Of a DNA stretch of 64,000 bases, positions 45,400-57,049 are shown piece by piece. The notes under the pieces were generated by a model that ran no database searches, was not told the DNA's origin, and was given only the letters and a program-made list of their open reading frames with translations. The translations under genes and the position numbers were made by a program. The stretch comes from Taxillus chinensis (lineage: Eukaryota; Streptophyta; Magnoliopsida; Santalales; Loranthaceae), in the NCBI GenBank assembly GCA_023512835.1, contig CM042088.1:8858078-8922077 (forward strand), read 5' to 3'. Each line of letters opens with the position of its first letter. The stretch's first letter is position 1.

Positions 45400-46595
45400 T
45401 AATGCTAATTTAGTGTTTTGATATTTTTAAGGTTTAGAATGCGGAGAACGACAAGCGATTGTAAGGGTTTCTTATCCCCTTTTTCTTTTTCATTATAGTC
45501 TATATTTCGTAAGGGTTTCTTATCCCCTTTTTCTTTTTCATTATAGTCTATATTTCGTAAGGGTTTCTTATCCCCTTTTTCTTTTTCATTATAGTCTATA
45601 TTTCGTAAGGGTTTCTTATCCCCTTTTTCTTTTTCATTATAGTCTATATTTTGTAAGGGTTTTTCTCATCCCCTTTTTCTTTTTCATTATAATCTATATT
45701 TCATTATTATTGTAAGGGACCTTTCTCTTCCTCTTTATCTTGTTTGGAATTATTATTGTAAGAGTTTTATGTTTCTTATTCTTCTAATTCCATTTTATTG
45801 TTGAGAAGATTAGATTAGTCTCTTTTTAATCTCTCTCTTGGTAATCTATGCTATTGATTGGGGTAGATAACCATTTTGATATTCGTGGTTATGCTTGTTA
45901 ACTTTGAATGTTTTATTGAAATTCTATGTGATGCCTCATGTTATGTATGTTAAAGTTGTTATAACCTCTTATGTTTGGACAAAGTAAGTTTATGATGGGT
46001 GCTTCCAGAAAGACCTCCAATGCATTGGGTAAAGAACATCACTGGAGAGTGTCAATCCAGCTGATAATATGTTATGTTATGATACGGTATCTGGGTGGTT
46101 AACCTAGGTCATGATGTTATGATACGATGTCTAAACATAATCTTCCATGTTATGATTTCCTTGTGAAATGTTGATCATGTATGCAAATGTTATATGGTAT
46201 TTCCTATGTTCAATATCTTCATGATTTTCCTTACCCGCTTATTTTACCCTTACTGGGCTATTTGAGCTCACCCTTTTTTTTATGATTTCTTTTCCAACCC
46301 TAGGTAATTATGGGATGGAAAAACTAGGATAAAGAGTCGAGAAGTTCTTGGAAATAAAGTTGTGTGAAAACTTAAAGATTTATTAAGTTGTTTGCTCGTA
46401 TGCTTTGTTATGTAATAATGGGTTATGGACACTTAGTCTCTAAACCCCTAAACCTTAAAGATCTTGGATTGAAGTTTGTAATAATGAATGGTTTGTTTGA
46501 TTAAATAAGTAATAGTTTGAAATGGATATAAAATTTGTATATTTATTTTCCGCTAACGCACCCGGTTTGGAAGTCCCAAAGTTAGGGGCGTTACA
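45400..46595 (+). mobile_element. Chromovirus-like LTR, 3' part (plus strand)
   Basis: It ends GTTAGGGGCGTTACA at 46595. The end has the same design as the minus-strand chromovirus LTR end, TTAGGGCGTGACA. The ACTGGGCTATTTGAGCTCACCC stretch near 46250 parallels ACTGAGCTGTGG.TGCTCACC of that LTR. It cuts the SIRE-3 ORF at 46596. The left end was not found, and no matching target duplication (CTGGC expected) was seen. Confidence 0.5.
45461..45711. repeat. 48 bp tandem repeat, five copies plus a partial
   Basis: Unit starts at 45461, 45509, 45557, 45605 and 45653. Each begins GTAAGGGTTTCTTATCCCC and ends ATAGTCTATATTTC. The first copies are identical; the last is diverged. Confidence 0.95.
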
Positions 46596-47472
46596 CTGGC
46601 AATGTTCTCCACCACTTCAGTTATATGTACTGTTGCGGCGGATGCAGAGGAGCCCATAGAAGTTTGTGAGACACGAACCGGCGGTCGTGGTATGCGAGTG
46701 GGGGCTCGTACAGAGCTGGCTGTGTCTCCTGCATGACTTCTTGCACCCGACTCAGTCTTCTTCATCGACTTGATCTCCAGCCGACCATCATCATAAATAC
46801 TTTTAAATATGTATTTGGTCAGTAGTGTCACTGAGGGCCTTTTGCAGAATATGTCAGGGTGCAGATACCTAAGGACTTTGGTGAGAATAAGTCCAAAGTG
46901 TCCCTTCTTGCTTTTGATCATGGCATGTAGTTGTGTTCCCCAGTCTACTTGTCTTCCCTGTAGAACACTGCACATGATCTTCATCTGCTCATGACTTGCA
47001 GAGTCATGAGCCGTCTTCTTACACAGTAGGCACTGTCCTGTGACTATAAGAGTCGCCAGTGCCTGACCGGAAAAACCCATCTTCAGGGCTCCCCGACCAT
47101 GCTTTCCGGGATTGGAGTACCCAAGAAAAGACTTACACTCTTCTCTGGAAAGACTGGGAAGAGGATCGAAGGTACCTTTTGGGAGTGGAAGTGCATCTCA
47201 GATTGTTTTGGCAAAGATACGAATCTCCACTCCGTGTACAGTTCCCACCAGGTCGTCTCCAGCGAATGCCATGGTCTCGTACAATTCCGAGACATCTTCT
47301 ATCAGTAAGTCTTGCATCCCTGAGCAGACAGATGCAATACCGGTTTCATCGAGGCGGTTTCTAAACTCGTCCAGCCAGCTGACTTTGGCGTTGCCTATGG
47401 CTTCCCAGTCGATGATAAATCCCGGGACGATGTTACGTAGGTTGTCGGCCATCGATGAGCTTGGTCTTGCCA
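46596..47472 (-). pseudogene. SIRE-3 envelope-position ORF, N-terminal part
   Basis: Homologue of the SIRE-1 ORF at 33623. Starting MARPSSSMADNLRN at 47472, it shows PGFIIDWEAIG (SIRE-1: PGHLVDWRTVS). After a frameshift near 47100-47190, the second segment (47080-46553) has QVDWGTQLHAMIKS and LTKVLRYLHPD, matching MDWGTFLFRLL and FRHLHPD of SIRE-1. An Arg/Pro/Ser-rich tail follows. The chromovirus-like LTR cuts it at 46595. The Ulp1-like region is not present on the left side. Confidence 0.7.
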
Positions 47473-48693
47473 TTGAGCTTGCAGAGAGAGAAAGTGACAC
47501 TCGTAGAGAGAGATTGTAAGGTTCGAAGTTGGTCAGGGGAGAGAGAAAGAGAGAAAGAGACAGAATCAAAGAGATAGAGAGAAAGAGAGAGTTCTAGGGT
47601 TAGGGTTCGAGTTTGAAAACGACGAACTTACCTTTGAGCTCCATCTCTATCAGTGACTTATATGTGAGTTGAGAAGTATATCGTAGAAGTCACTCACTCT
47701 GTCGGTTCGTCCTCATGGTCCGCATTCTTTTCTCTGACCCGTCATTTGATTATTCAGATCCACCCGATGGAATATTCAAGCAATGAATCCACGTCACCCC
47801 TTAAGTAGGTGTAACTCCCATTTTAAGTGCACAGTGACGTGCTGATGTGTCTGTGATGCTTGAAAAGTAAGTGACAGACTCCGTCTCACTTCGATACTTT
47901 GGCCTATGACTCTACGAAGCTGTGTTAGGATGCTTCGAGGGTATGACCCTCAAGGCTTCGGCGCAACAGTCTTCGATCCCGCAGTTCTTCGATGCAGTTT
48001 GCTTCGCGGTCGACTGCGAATTCAGCGAGCGGTGGATTTCTCTGGACTTTTTCAACACTTAACAATACACATGAGATGCATATGACAATTCACAGAATAT
48101 TATTCATGATGAACAGTGTTGTGAGTGGAATTGAAATTACATATCCAGAACTTGATTTCTTTCATCCGTAAATACCTAGTTTATATGTATGCCTACTGCA
48201 TCACTACCATTCAACTCTCCATTTACCTTAGAAATGACTAAGTACTTCACCACACTACATCTTGTGCGAGAAAATGATCACAATGTTAACATAGCAACCA
48301 GTAAACCATGATTTATCAATTGTAACAACCCAGTCATGAATTCTGAGTCTCCTCACATATTTAGCAAAACTCACTTAGCGAAGGCCTCACCCTCTCACTC
48401 TCGGATCAGCATGTGAGCTTGATTCAGGAACTAGAATTACACTGTTTGGTAAGCTCATGGTCAACCGAATCTTACCACAACCCTGATCCAACAATGATTT
48501 TCAGTTCATCATAGATGACTTGAGAGACAAGATGGCCCTATTGAGAATCAGAACACACACTCTTTGCTTGTCTAATTTACAACACATTATAGGTAGAGTT
48601 TGGAGTTTGATCATTCAGATTGTCTGCATGAGTTGTCTCTTTTCTTTAGTAGAGCACCAATTTTCAGTGCTTATTCATGAGCCTTATTACAAG
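47473..48693 (-). other. SIRE-3 leader and spacer upstream of its ORF
   Basis: Non-coding. An AG-rich run (47535-47600) is adjacent to the ATG. A minus-strand CATATAAGTCAC (near 47660) could be a TATA box. 47890-48030 is rich in TTCGA words. The rest is AT-rich and equivalent in position to the pol-ORF spacer of SIRE-1. It is cut at 48693 by the Tat element. Confidence 0.5.
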
Positions 48694-51516
48694 TGTCATC
48701 ACTGGTTTTCGTCCGGGCCCTTTTGGGGTGAGCTCAAACTAAACCAATGGTGAGAAATTTTAGAGTCGCCACCAACTGTTTTTGGGGTACAGTTGGATAC
48801 CCTCTACTTTCAGTAGTTTCAAGTGTGTGGTCTGCGTTATCAGAGATGGGTTCGGGAGTTGGTTACGTGTAGGGAAGGATTAGCACCCCTACAGCGCCCT
48901 TTCGGTATCTAATTTAGGAGGAGGAGGTTTTATTTTATTTGTACTGCTATGACTGGGTTAAATTTTCTAAAAGTCTATGATTTTTATTTGACTAAGTTAT
49001 TTGTCAAAGTTATGGTTAAAATTGATTTACCCTAAATTTCTAAAGGAAATCCTAAAAGATTTGGGTTTTTGTGTGAAGTGGAGAATGAGATCCTAGGGGT
49101 TGGTTTTGGCTTTTTTTGGTTTTACTTTTTGAAATTGAAGTCCTAAAAAATGGTTTTTATTTCCCCCCCTTTTTTTGGGTTAGAACATGCATTTTGTGTT
49201 TGTTTTTCTATATTTTTTGTTGTTGTTTTGTTTTTTTTTTTTTTTTTGTTTTTTGTTGGAAGACATTTGGAAAACATTTTATGAAAACATTTTCAAAACA
49301 TGTTGTTGAAGAGATTTTTTTTAAAAAAATTTTATTAATAAAAAAACGTTTTGTTTTTTTTTCTATTTTGTTTTGTTTTGTTTGTTTGTTTGTTTGTTTT
49401 CTTTTCTCTTTTTTTTTTGAAAACATTTTGAAAATTATTTATTGAAAACGTTTTGAAAAACATGTTTGTTTTTTTTTGTGTTTTTTTTTTGAAATTGAAA
49501 ATACGTATATCAAAATAGGTGTGGAGTGTGTGAGTGTGACATCCACAAAAATAAAATCACTCTTTTTTTTTCTTTTCTTTTTGTTGCTTTTCATCTTCTC
49601 TTTTTGTTCTCTCCTTTTTTCTTTTCTTTCTTTCTTCTCTTCTTTTTTTCTTTTCTTTTTACTATACTTTACATATTACAACATACACATAGGAAGAAAT
49701 ACAGGAAAACACAATGAAAAAGGCTGAAAAGGGATTACTCCAAATATAGATAAGCTCAAAACGAAAACTAGAAAATGCTAAAAAAAAATAATTACATTAA
49801 ATATAGATACAAATAAGATGAAAAAGTAGTGAAAAGATAAGGGCTGAACCGAGTTTGAAGCTTTGCAACGCCAATCTTTTGCTTGAGCTCCCGCCGGCGC
49901 TGATAATCACTTGCTTAGAACCAATAAGATCTGACAGCGAGGTTTGTGAGAGGGATTTCTTGGTATTTGAAGAGTGGAGTGGTGTATTTTCTGGGTTTGA
50001 GTTTTTTTGATGACTGGAAATAAGAAGAGTAGGCGTGAGAAATAGGGGATTGGAAAGGGATTGGTGTCTGTTATGTTTTTTGCTTGCTGAACATGCAGAA
50101 AAAAGGCTGAAGTTGGGACTATTTTTGTGTTTTTTTCTTGCTAAAAAAAAGTTGGCGTGAGAGGAGAGAAAGAGGATGAAGGGGTGATGTTGATTGCAGA
50201 AGACTGGGCGTTTAATCTGAGAAGATGAGGCTGGGGCGTTTCTCTCCTTTCTTTCTTCTTCAATGATCTCTCTCTTTTTTTTTTCTTTCTTTTGTTGTTT
50301 TTCTGCACTGGAATGATGGAGGGTTCCCACTTCCTCTCTCTGTTTTTTTTTTTACGATGATGATTCTCTCTTCTTTTTTTTTGTTTTCTGTTTTTCTGTA
50401 CTGGAATGATGGAGGGTTCCCTCTTCCTCTTTTTTTGATGGCTCTCTTCAACGAAAAACCCACTCTCCCCTCTGTGTAGGGAATGGATGACTGCATCTTA
50501 AGGGTTGCAAAAATTTTTTGGCTGGATTATTATTAATTGCTGCATTTAATGCTCTATTATGAAGGCAGCGTTTTTAATTGTAGATTTTGTATTTTGTCTG
50601 GTGGACAGCTTGTGCAGGAAACAGGGGAGCTCGTGATTGCCTTTTTGCATTTGTATTTTAGCAGCACATGTGATTGACAGGTTGGTGAGTGATTCTTTGT
50701 TAGGTGGCCAGCGCATGAAACAAGCCCCGTGAATAAACAGCGAGAGAAAAAAGCCAATGAGGAAGCCAGCGAGAAAAATCAGCGAAGGCAAAAAAAAGGG
50801 TCGGAGGTTCGAAGTGTCGGCAGGTCGGAGTGTCGGCAGCGAGGCTTCGAGGGTCGAAGGGTCGGAGGTGGAAGGCGTACGGGTGCCGCGGGTCGAAGGC
50901 GTCGTAGTGAGGCTTCGAGGGTCGCGGGCGTCGAAGTGTCGGCAGCGAGGCTTCGAGGGTCGAAGGGTCGAAGGTCAGAAATCAGCAGGTTAACGGGGCT
51001 TCGAGGCTTCGAGCTTCGGGGCTTCGAGGCTTTGAGGCTTCGAGGCTTCAGGGCTTCGAGCTTCGGGGCTTCGGGGCTTCGAGCTTCGGGGTCAATGGGT
51101 CGAAGTGTCGGCAGGTCAACGGTCAACGGTCAACCCCCTTTTTTTTTTAACTTTTAATTACCTTTTTACCCCCACCAAAAATGCAAAAATGGATAACCTT
51201 CCAGGAATTGTTTGGGGAGATCCGTATTCGCCTACATAGGCATTTTGAAGAGTTTCGCATGATCACTTTTGCGGGCAGTTTTCATCCTCCATCACCTGGT
51301 GTTGGTCTTGGGGCGCTTCAAGGAGTTGTAGCAAAAGTCATTAATTTTGAACTCCCCCATCCGTGTCAATTGTATCCATCTCGTGTAGATTGAGGTAGAC
51401 CATTCCTTGGAAGTATGGGATCATTGTGGACCTGTTCCAATAAGGTATATGGCATGGGCAGAAAGGTATATCAAATGGGGTTAGTATGTCCAACCCGGAC
51501 AAAATAGGGTCCTACA
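48694..51516 (-). repeat. Tat element 3' LTR
   Basis: 2823 bp. The minus strand starts TGTAGGACCCTATTTTGTCC and ends CCAGTGATGACA. It contains a T-rich part with low-complexity open frames (49100-49700) and a GCTTCGAGG-rich stretch (50800-51120) in U3. It is related end to end to the solo LTR at 6763-10391. Confidence 0.92.
50800..51125. repeat. GGCTTCGAGGCTTCGAG low-complexity stretch in Tat U3
   Basis: Irregular repeats of GCTTCGAG, GGGTCGAAG and GTGTCGGCAG. Same word family as the 2 kb array in the solo Tat LTR (CCTCGAAGC on the other strand). Confidence 0.85.
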
Positions 51517-53412
51517 GCTGCCCCTCTTTGTGCACTGTTTGTATACAAACAGCGTACAAAGATAAAAGGGAGTCATTTTGGACGGGTTGGAGCACTTACC
51601 TGACTTACCTAGAGGAAGAAGTGCGACGGTTGGGTTTGTCCCCGAGAGGGAAAAGGGGCTTCACAGGACGGTGTGCTTGGATAATACCTTGATGAGGCAT
51701 CTAAGGCCGCTTGATACCGGAGATTGAAAGCCTACAACAATGACAGGCTTGAACTGAAAAAGAGAAAAGGCCCACGACAATGATGGTCTTGAATTGAAAA
51801 CTAAAAGGCCCACAGCAACGATAGGCTTAAAGTGAAAACGGGAAAGCCCACAACAACGATAGGCTTAAAGTGAAAATGGAAAAGCCCACAGCAACGATAG
51901 GCTTAAACGGAAAAATGAAAGGCACACTGCAACGAATGGCTTGAATTGAAAATGGAAAGCCCACAGCAATGATAGGCTTAAAGTGAAAACGGGAAAATGA
52001 AAGGCCCACTGCAACGATAGGCTCGAATCGAAAATGGAAAGCCCACAGCAACGATAGGCTTGAATTGAAAATGGAAAGCCCACAGCAACGATAGGCTTGA
52101 ATTGAAAACGGATAGCCCACAACAACGATAGGCTTGAATTGAAAAATGGTAGCCCACAACAACGATAGGCTTGAATTGAAAATAAATAGCCCACAGCAAC
52201 AATAGGCTTGAATGGGGAAGACTTGTTGGAGACATCAAATGGTATTTGGGGAAATGCTTTAAGGAATTGGTGAGTTTGGGAAGTAACCCAATTTAAGCTC
52301 CCTCTACGAGTTCACTCAAGGAGATCGCTCTACGAGGTGACCCATAATGGGAAAAGGTTGTCGAGTGCCAAAAGGATGCGTTTAGACTTTGGGGCAATTG
52401 CAAGGAAAGAGTTGTACAGTTGAACGAAGAAAGCTAGGATAGCTTGAAGAGAAGTTTGCTGAATATGAGCTCCTAGGATCTCCAGAGGCAGCAACATTCC
52501 TGCAATTACAGAGTATGTTGAATGTATGCCAATGATGCATGGAATGCAATGTGCTGTATGCGGGGATGCATAAACCTCAACTTGTGGTGAAATACGATGC
52601 AATGTGATGCCGTGCGATGTATGCATTGAATGCCACGTGATGTATCACTGAGGGTTTGGCCGTTGTTAGAGAGGTTGGCTAACATTTAACTTGTTGGGGA
52701 ACAACGTTCTCTTCAGATGGAAAGTCCGTCCTGTCTTTGCTGGGGAACTCCCTGTTGTGCACAAAGGGTCTATTAAAAATTCGCTTCGCCATATTGAGGA
52801 GATTGATTTGACGGCTTCTCTAGGGGATAGTGATATCCCGTGGAGATATGAGTACTCCGAATTGGGGGCTTTAAGTTGTTTGGGGATTTTGAGCTTGGCC
52901 CTACTCATTAGGCAATGCTACAAGAGCTTACTGGGGATTTAAGATGTTCTACTCAAATGTGAAATGAAGACGACAAAAAGATTTTTGCTGGTTTAATTCC
53001 ACAAAACATATTTATATCATAAAAAGTGTCCTATTGTCATAATCTGATAAATAGAATCGCAAGTCTTTAAAAGCATAATGTACAAATTTGATTCGAGTGT
53101 GCCGCAGGTTTGACCAAGTCTTCCACTGTTTGCGATCGCTGTTTTTTGGATGATGTTGTCTCTATCGCTTGCAACGGACCCTATTTGTTGTGGTCCTGAT
53201 CCTTTCAGTTTCTGACTGAACTGATTTCACCCTTCAAGATTTATTGTTGGCTTTGTATTTTACCCTTGGTGCCCTTTCGGGTTTTCACCAAGTTCGTCTT
53301 TGTTTTCTTTTTTGTCTTTTGTTGGAGCTTTGTATTTTACCCTTGGTGCCCTTTTGGGTTTTCACCAAGTCCGCTCATTACAGGAATGAGAATCTTGTTG
53401 GAGACATGAGAG
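51517..53412 (-). other. Tat element 3' internal non-coding region
   Basis: From the PPT to the integrase stop. It holds the 36-38 bp tandem array (51731-52215), a GATGC-rich stretch (52500-52640), and two copies of a block of about 60 bases with CTTTGTATTTTACCCTTGG (53252-53312 and 53329-53385). No gene is recognised. Confidence 0.75.
51731..52215 (-). repeat. About 13 tandem copies of a 36-38 bp unit
   Basis: Each unit has GCCCACAGCAACGATAGGCTT followed by GAATTGAAAATGGAAA or a close variant. Confidence 0.93.
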
Positions 53413-54655
53413 TTAAGCATAAAACTTTTTGACGGCGTCACTATTCACTGGATTAGGAAGCTCATCTCCGTCCATTTTGGCAAGGATCAATGCGCCTCCC
53501 GAGAATGCTTTTTTCACAACATATGGGCCTTCATAATTGGGAGTCCACTTTCCTCGATGGTCATGCTGGATTGGCAAGATCTTCTTGAGGACAAGATCAC
53601 CCTCTTGAAAGCTTCTGGGCTTCACCTTTTTATTGTAATTGTTCATCATTCTCTCGTTGATACAATGTCCTCTCGTAAACCGCTGCCAGGCGCTTGCCCT
53701 CAATTAAATTCAACTCGCTCATAACGACTTTGGGCCCATTCCGCTTCTTCGAGCTGAGTATCCTTAAGTACTCGGAGGGAAGGTATCTCCACTTCGACCG
53801 GTAGGACTGCTTCCATGCCATAGACCAAAGAAAATGGAGTTGCCCCAGTCGATGTACGCACTGAGGTACGATAAGCATGCAAAGCGTAATGTAGCTTCTC
53901 GTGCCAATCTTTGTACGTTTCGGTCATCTTTCTGATAATGTTCTTGATGTTCTTGTTGGCTGCCTTGACTGCTCCATTCATCTTTGGGCGATAGGGGGTC
54001 GAGTTGCGGTGCTGAATTTTGTATGTTTCGCACAACCTCCCTATCATCCGGTTGTTCAAATTGGCAAGCATTGTCCGTTATGATCTGCTCGGGAAGACCA
54101 TATCGGCATATGATGTTGTTCCGTATAAATCGAAGTACCACAGCCTGTGTGACATTAGCGTATGATGCTGCTTCTACCCACTTGGTGAAGTAATCAATGG
54201 CTACCAAAATGAAACGATGGCCATTAGACGCTTTTGGAGATATTGATCCGATAACGTCAATGCCCCAAAGTGAGAACGGCCACGGGGAGACCATCACGTG
54301 TAGTTTGGACGGCGGTACATGAATCTTGTCGCCATAAATTTGACACTTGAGGCATTTGCGCACATATTCAATGCAATCTTTTTCCATGGTGACCCAATAG
54401 TAGCCCATTCGCATGATTTGTCTTGTTAATGCATGTCCGTTTGCATGTGAACCGCATTCCCCTTCGTGCGCTTCTTTCATTATCTCGTATTGACTCTTCT
54501 TTTGCCACACACCTGCAGTAATACCATATCATGGTTTCTCTTATACTGCGAGCCATCAAAATAATAGTTGGATGCAGACCTTCGGATATTTCTTTTATCA
54601 GACTCGGGCGCCTCTCTTGGGTACTCTTGCTTAAGCAAATCTTGTCTGATGTCAT
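53413..54655 (-). pseudogene. Tat integrase
   Basis: Zinc-binding part: HEGECGSHANGHALTRQIM and CLKCQIYGDKIH. Core: WGIDVIGSI (Asp) and IITDNACQF (Asp). A one-base frameshift follows, and the Glu segment reads PYRPKMNGAVKAANKNIK, with Lys at the place of the catalytic Glu (family NGAVEAANKN). The C-terminal part includes LVYGMEAVLPVEVEIPS and, after another frameshift near 53700, KVKPRSFQEGDLVLKK and the end at 53413. Inactive. Confidence 0.9.
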
Positions 54656-54810
54656 TGTACCAAGGCTTTTCCTCTATATTTCCTTCAATGGCCATACAAT
54701 GTGCAGGAGTATCTTGTATGCGGATATCAAAAGACTGCACTTCCAACTTTGTGTGTAGCCGAAGGAGGGAGGCTAGAGTTGCCAGTGCATCAGGAAGCTG
54801 ATTACATTCT

Positions 54811-55928
54811 CTAGGGCATATGCTCGAATGTGATGTCATCGAACCGCTCTCGACTCTCCGTAACATATTTCCGATATGGGATTAATTTGTGGTTTCGAGT
54901 CTCCCATTCACCTCTTACTTGAAAAATGATGAGTGCCGAATCGCCGAACACTCGTAATTTTTTGATTCCTTTGTGAATGGCTTCTTGAAGTCCCATCACA
55001 CAAGCCTCATACTCTGCCACATTGTTTGTACAAGGGAAGGTTAGCTTTGCTGCCATGGGGAAATGTTCGCCTTTTGGGGATATCAGGATGGCCTCAACAC
55101 CATGACCTAAGAGACTAGAGGCTCCATCGAACCACATCGTCCATATGTCTGATACTTTGGCTGAAATGATGTTAATGTGCTCATCTGGGAAGCCAATAGT
55201 CATGGGCTCAAAGTCTTCCAGCGCTCTATCTGCCAGATAGTCGGCTATCGCACTTCCTTTTATGGCTTTTTGAGGTACGTAGATGATATCGTACTCTGAT
55301 AGGATCAACTGCCATTTGGCGATTCTTCCAGAAATGGATGGTTTCTCCAAGAGATATTTGAGCGGATCATGCCTTGAAATCAGCCATGTAGTATGATAAA
55401 GAGTGTATTGCCTCAATCTTCTCGTTATCCAGAGAAAAGCACCGCACGTCTTCTCCAAGGGCGTGTAGTTTTCTTCATTGATGGTGAACTTCTTGCTGAG
55501 GTAATAAATGGCCTGCTCCTTCTTGCCTGTAGAATCATGTTGCCCCAAGACACAACCTATCGCTGACTCTTGAATGGTCAAGTATAAGATCAGAGGTCTA
55601 TCCGGTACTGGTGGGATCAAAATGGGTGGATTAGACAGATATTGTTTGATCTTGTCAAAAGCTTCTTGACATTTGTCATTCCAAATTTCTGGGTTGTTCT
55701 TTCGTAAAGTCTTGAAAATGGGTTCACATGTGGTCGTCACTGGGAAATAAATCGGGCAATATAATTCAGTCGCCCTAGGAATCCTCTAACCTCCTTGATG
55801 GTCCGTGGTGGCGGCATCTCTTGGATAGCTCGAACTTTATCTGGATCGATTTCCACTCCTTTTCGGCTCACAATGAAACCCAACAGTTTTCCCGACATGA
55901 CTCCGAAAGTGCACTTTTCGGGGTTCAA
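54811..55928 (-). pseudogene. Tat RNase H and second (archaeal-type) RNase H
   Basis: The first segment (55928-55737) holds GFLGRLNYIARFISQ, the end of RT. A one-base deletion shifts the frame into TTTCEPIFKTLRKN. The first RNase H-like domain has GCVLGQHD and YYLSKKF but is atypical, as usual in Tat. A second RNase H follows: WTMWFDGASSLLGHG (Asp), NNVAEYEACVMGLQEA (Glu) and LRVFGDSALIIFQV (Asp). Having two RNase H domains is the hallmark of the Tat lineage. Confidence 0.92.
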
Positions 55929-55994
55929 TTTCAGTTGATATTTCCGTAGCCTGTTGAAGAGCTTGCGAAGTACTTCGATATGATCTTCAGTGCT

Positions 55995-56874
55995 TCAAGA
56001 TTTGGCTATCATGTCGTCCACATATACCTCGACTTCTTTGTGCATCATGTCATGGAATAGGGTTACCATGGCTCGCTGATAGGTTGCCCCTGCATTCCTC
56101 AGGCCAAAAGGCATCACGTTATAGCAAAAGGTGCCCCAAAGTGTCGTGAATGTGGTCCTCTCTTTGTGTTCGGGGGCCATACGAATTTGATTATAGCCCG
56201 AGGAACCATCCATGAAGGAGAATAGGGCATGTTTTGCTGTATTATCCACTAAGGTATCAATATGAGGAAGCGGGAAGTTGTCTTTCGGACTGGCCCAATT
56301 CAGATCTCTATAGTCGACACACATGCGTACTTTGCCTCCTTTCTTTGGTACTGGTACAACATTAGAGACCCATTCTGGATAGTGGGAGACACTTAGGAAA
56401 CCTGCATCCCATTGCTTTTTGACTTCTTCTTTAATCTTTAGTATCATCTTTGGCCTCATTCTTCGCAATTTCTGCTGTACTGGCTTGCACTCTGGCTTCA
56501 CGGGTATGTGATGTTGCACTATATCTGTGTCTAACCCGGGCATATCTTGGTATGACCATGCAAAAATATCGATGTAGCTTCTTAACAGCTCGATTAACTT
56601 CCTCCTGATGTCGGTAGCTATCAAAGACCCCACCCTCAATTCTTTTGGTTCGGCTGTCGTCCCCAAATTCACTGTTTCTACTGGGTCTTCACTTGGAACG
56701 GATAAACGGTCTTCCCTTTTCAATAGGCGTATAATCTCCCCTGGTAGCTCAGGTGTCTCTTCTATCTCATTCTCATCAGCTTCAAACACGGGCTGCTCCC
56801 AGTTTGGACTTTGGTCAAACCTTTGGCATCTCGTTTCGCTTTCGCATACTATGTTTTCATTGACATTGTGATAC
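55995..56874 (-). pseudogene. Tat reverse transcriptase (exon after the intron)
   Basis: The frame reads RYHNVNENIV from the predicted acceptor, then an acidic linker. RT motifs: MRPKMILKIKEEVKKQWDAG, VRMCVDYRDLNWASPKDNFP, FSFMDGSSGYNQI, MPFGLRNAGATYQRAM and VEVYVDDMIAKS (both Asp present). A stop follows at 55995-55997, where family members continue. A break between 55995 and 55928 joins the thumb segment in another frame. Confidence 0.9.
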
Positions 56875-57049
56875 CTGTTTATAAGAAAATGACAAGTTGG
56901 TAACCAAATACGATATGCATATGTGATGAATGGAATGCACCATGAAAGATTTGAAAAACACATTTTATTGGAAGGTTTAAGGAAAAACAAATGTTCATAG
57001 CTTCAAAGTACATAGAATACATTAAACCCCAGCGACCCGTAAGCATTAC
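56875..57049 (-). other. Predicted intron between Tat protease and RT
   Basis: 175 bases, minus strand, from GTAATG (57049) to TTATAAACAG (56875), AT-rich. Splicing would remove the TAA that ends the protease frame (57046-57048) and join LDLPIM to YHNVNENIV in one frame. Ogre/Tat elements are known to have an intron at about this place. Not proven by sequence alone. Confidence 0.6.

Noticed and set aside
49116..49727. Phe-rich and Lys-rich frames on both strands (repeated at 63311-63864)
   Set aside because: T-rich low-complexity R-U5 sequence of the Tat LTR, present in both LTR copies; not proteins.
51731..52238. Three overlapping minus-strand frames of about 100 codons with FQFKPIVAVG-type repeats
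   Set aside because: The same 36-38 bp tandem unit read in three frames; not a repeat protein.
52691..52942. 83-codon plus-strand frame near the Tat 3' end
   Set aside because: Lies in the non-coding part of a minus-strand element; no recognisable family, no support beyond being open.
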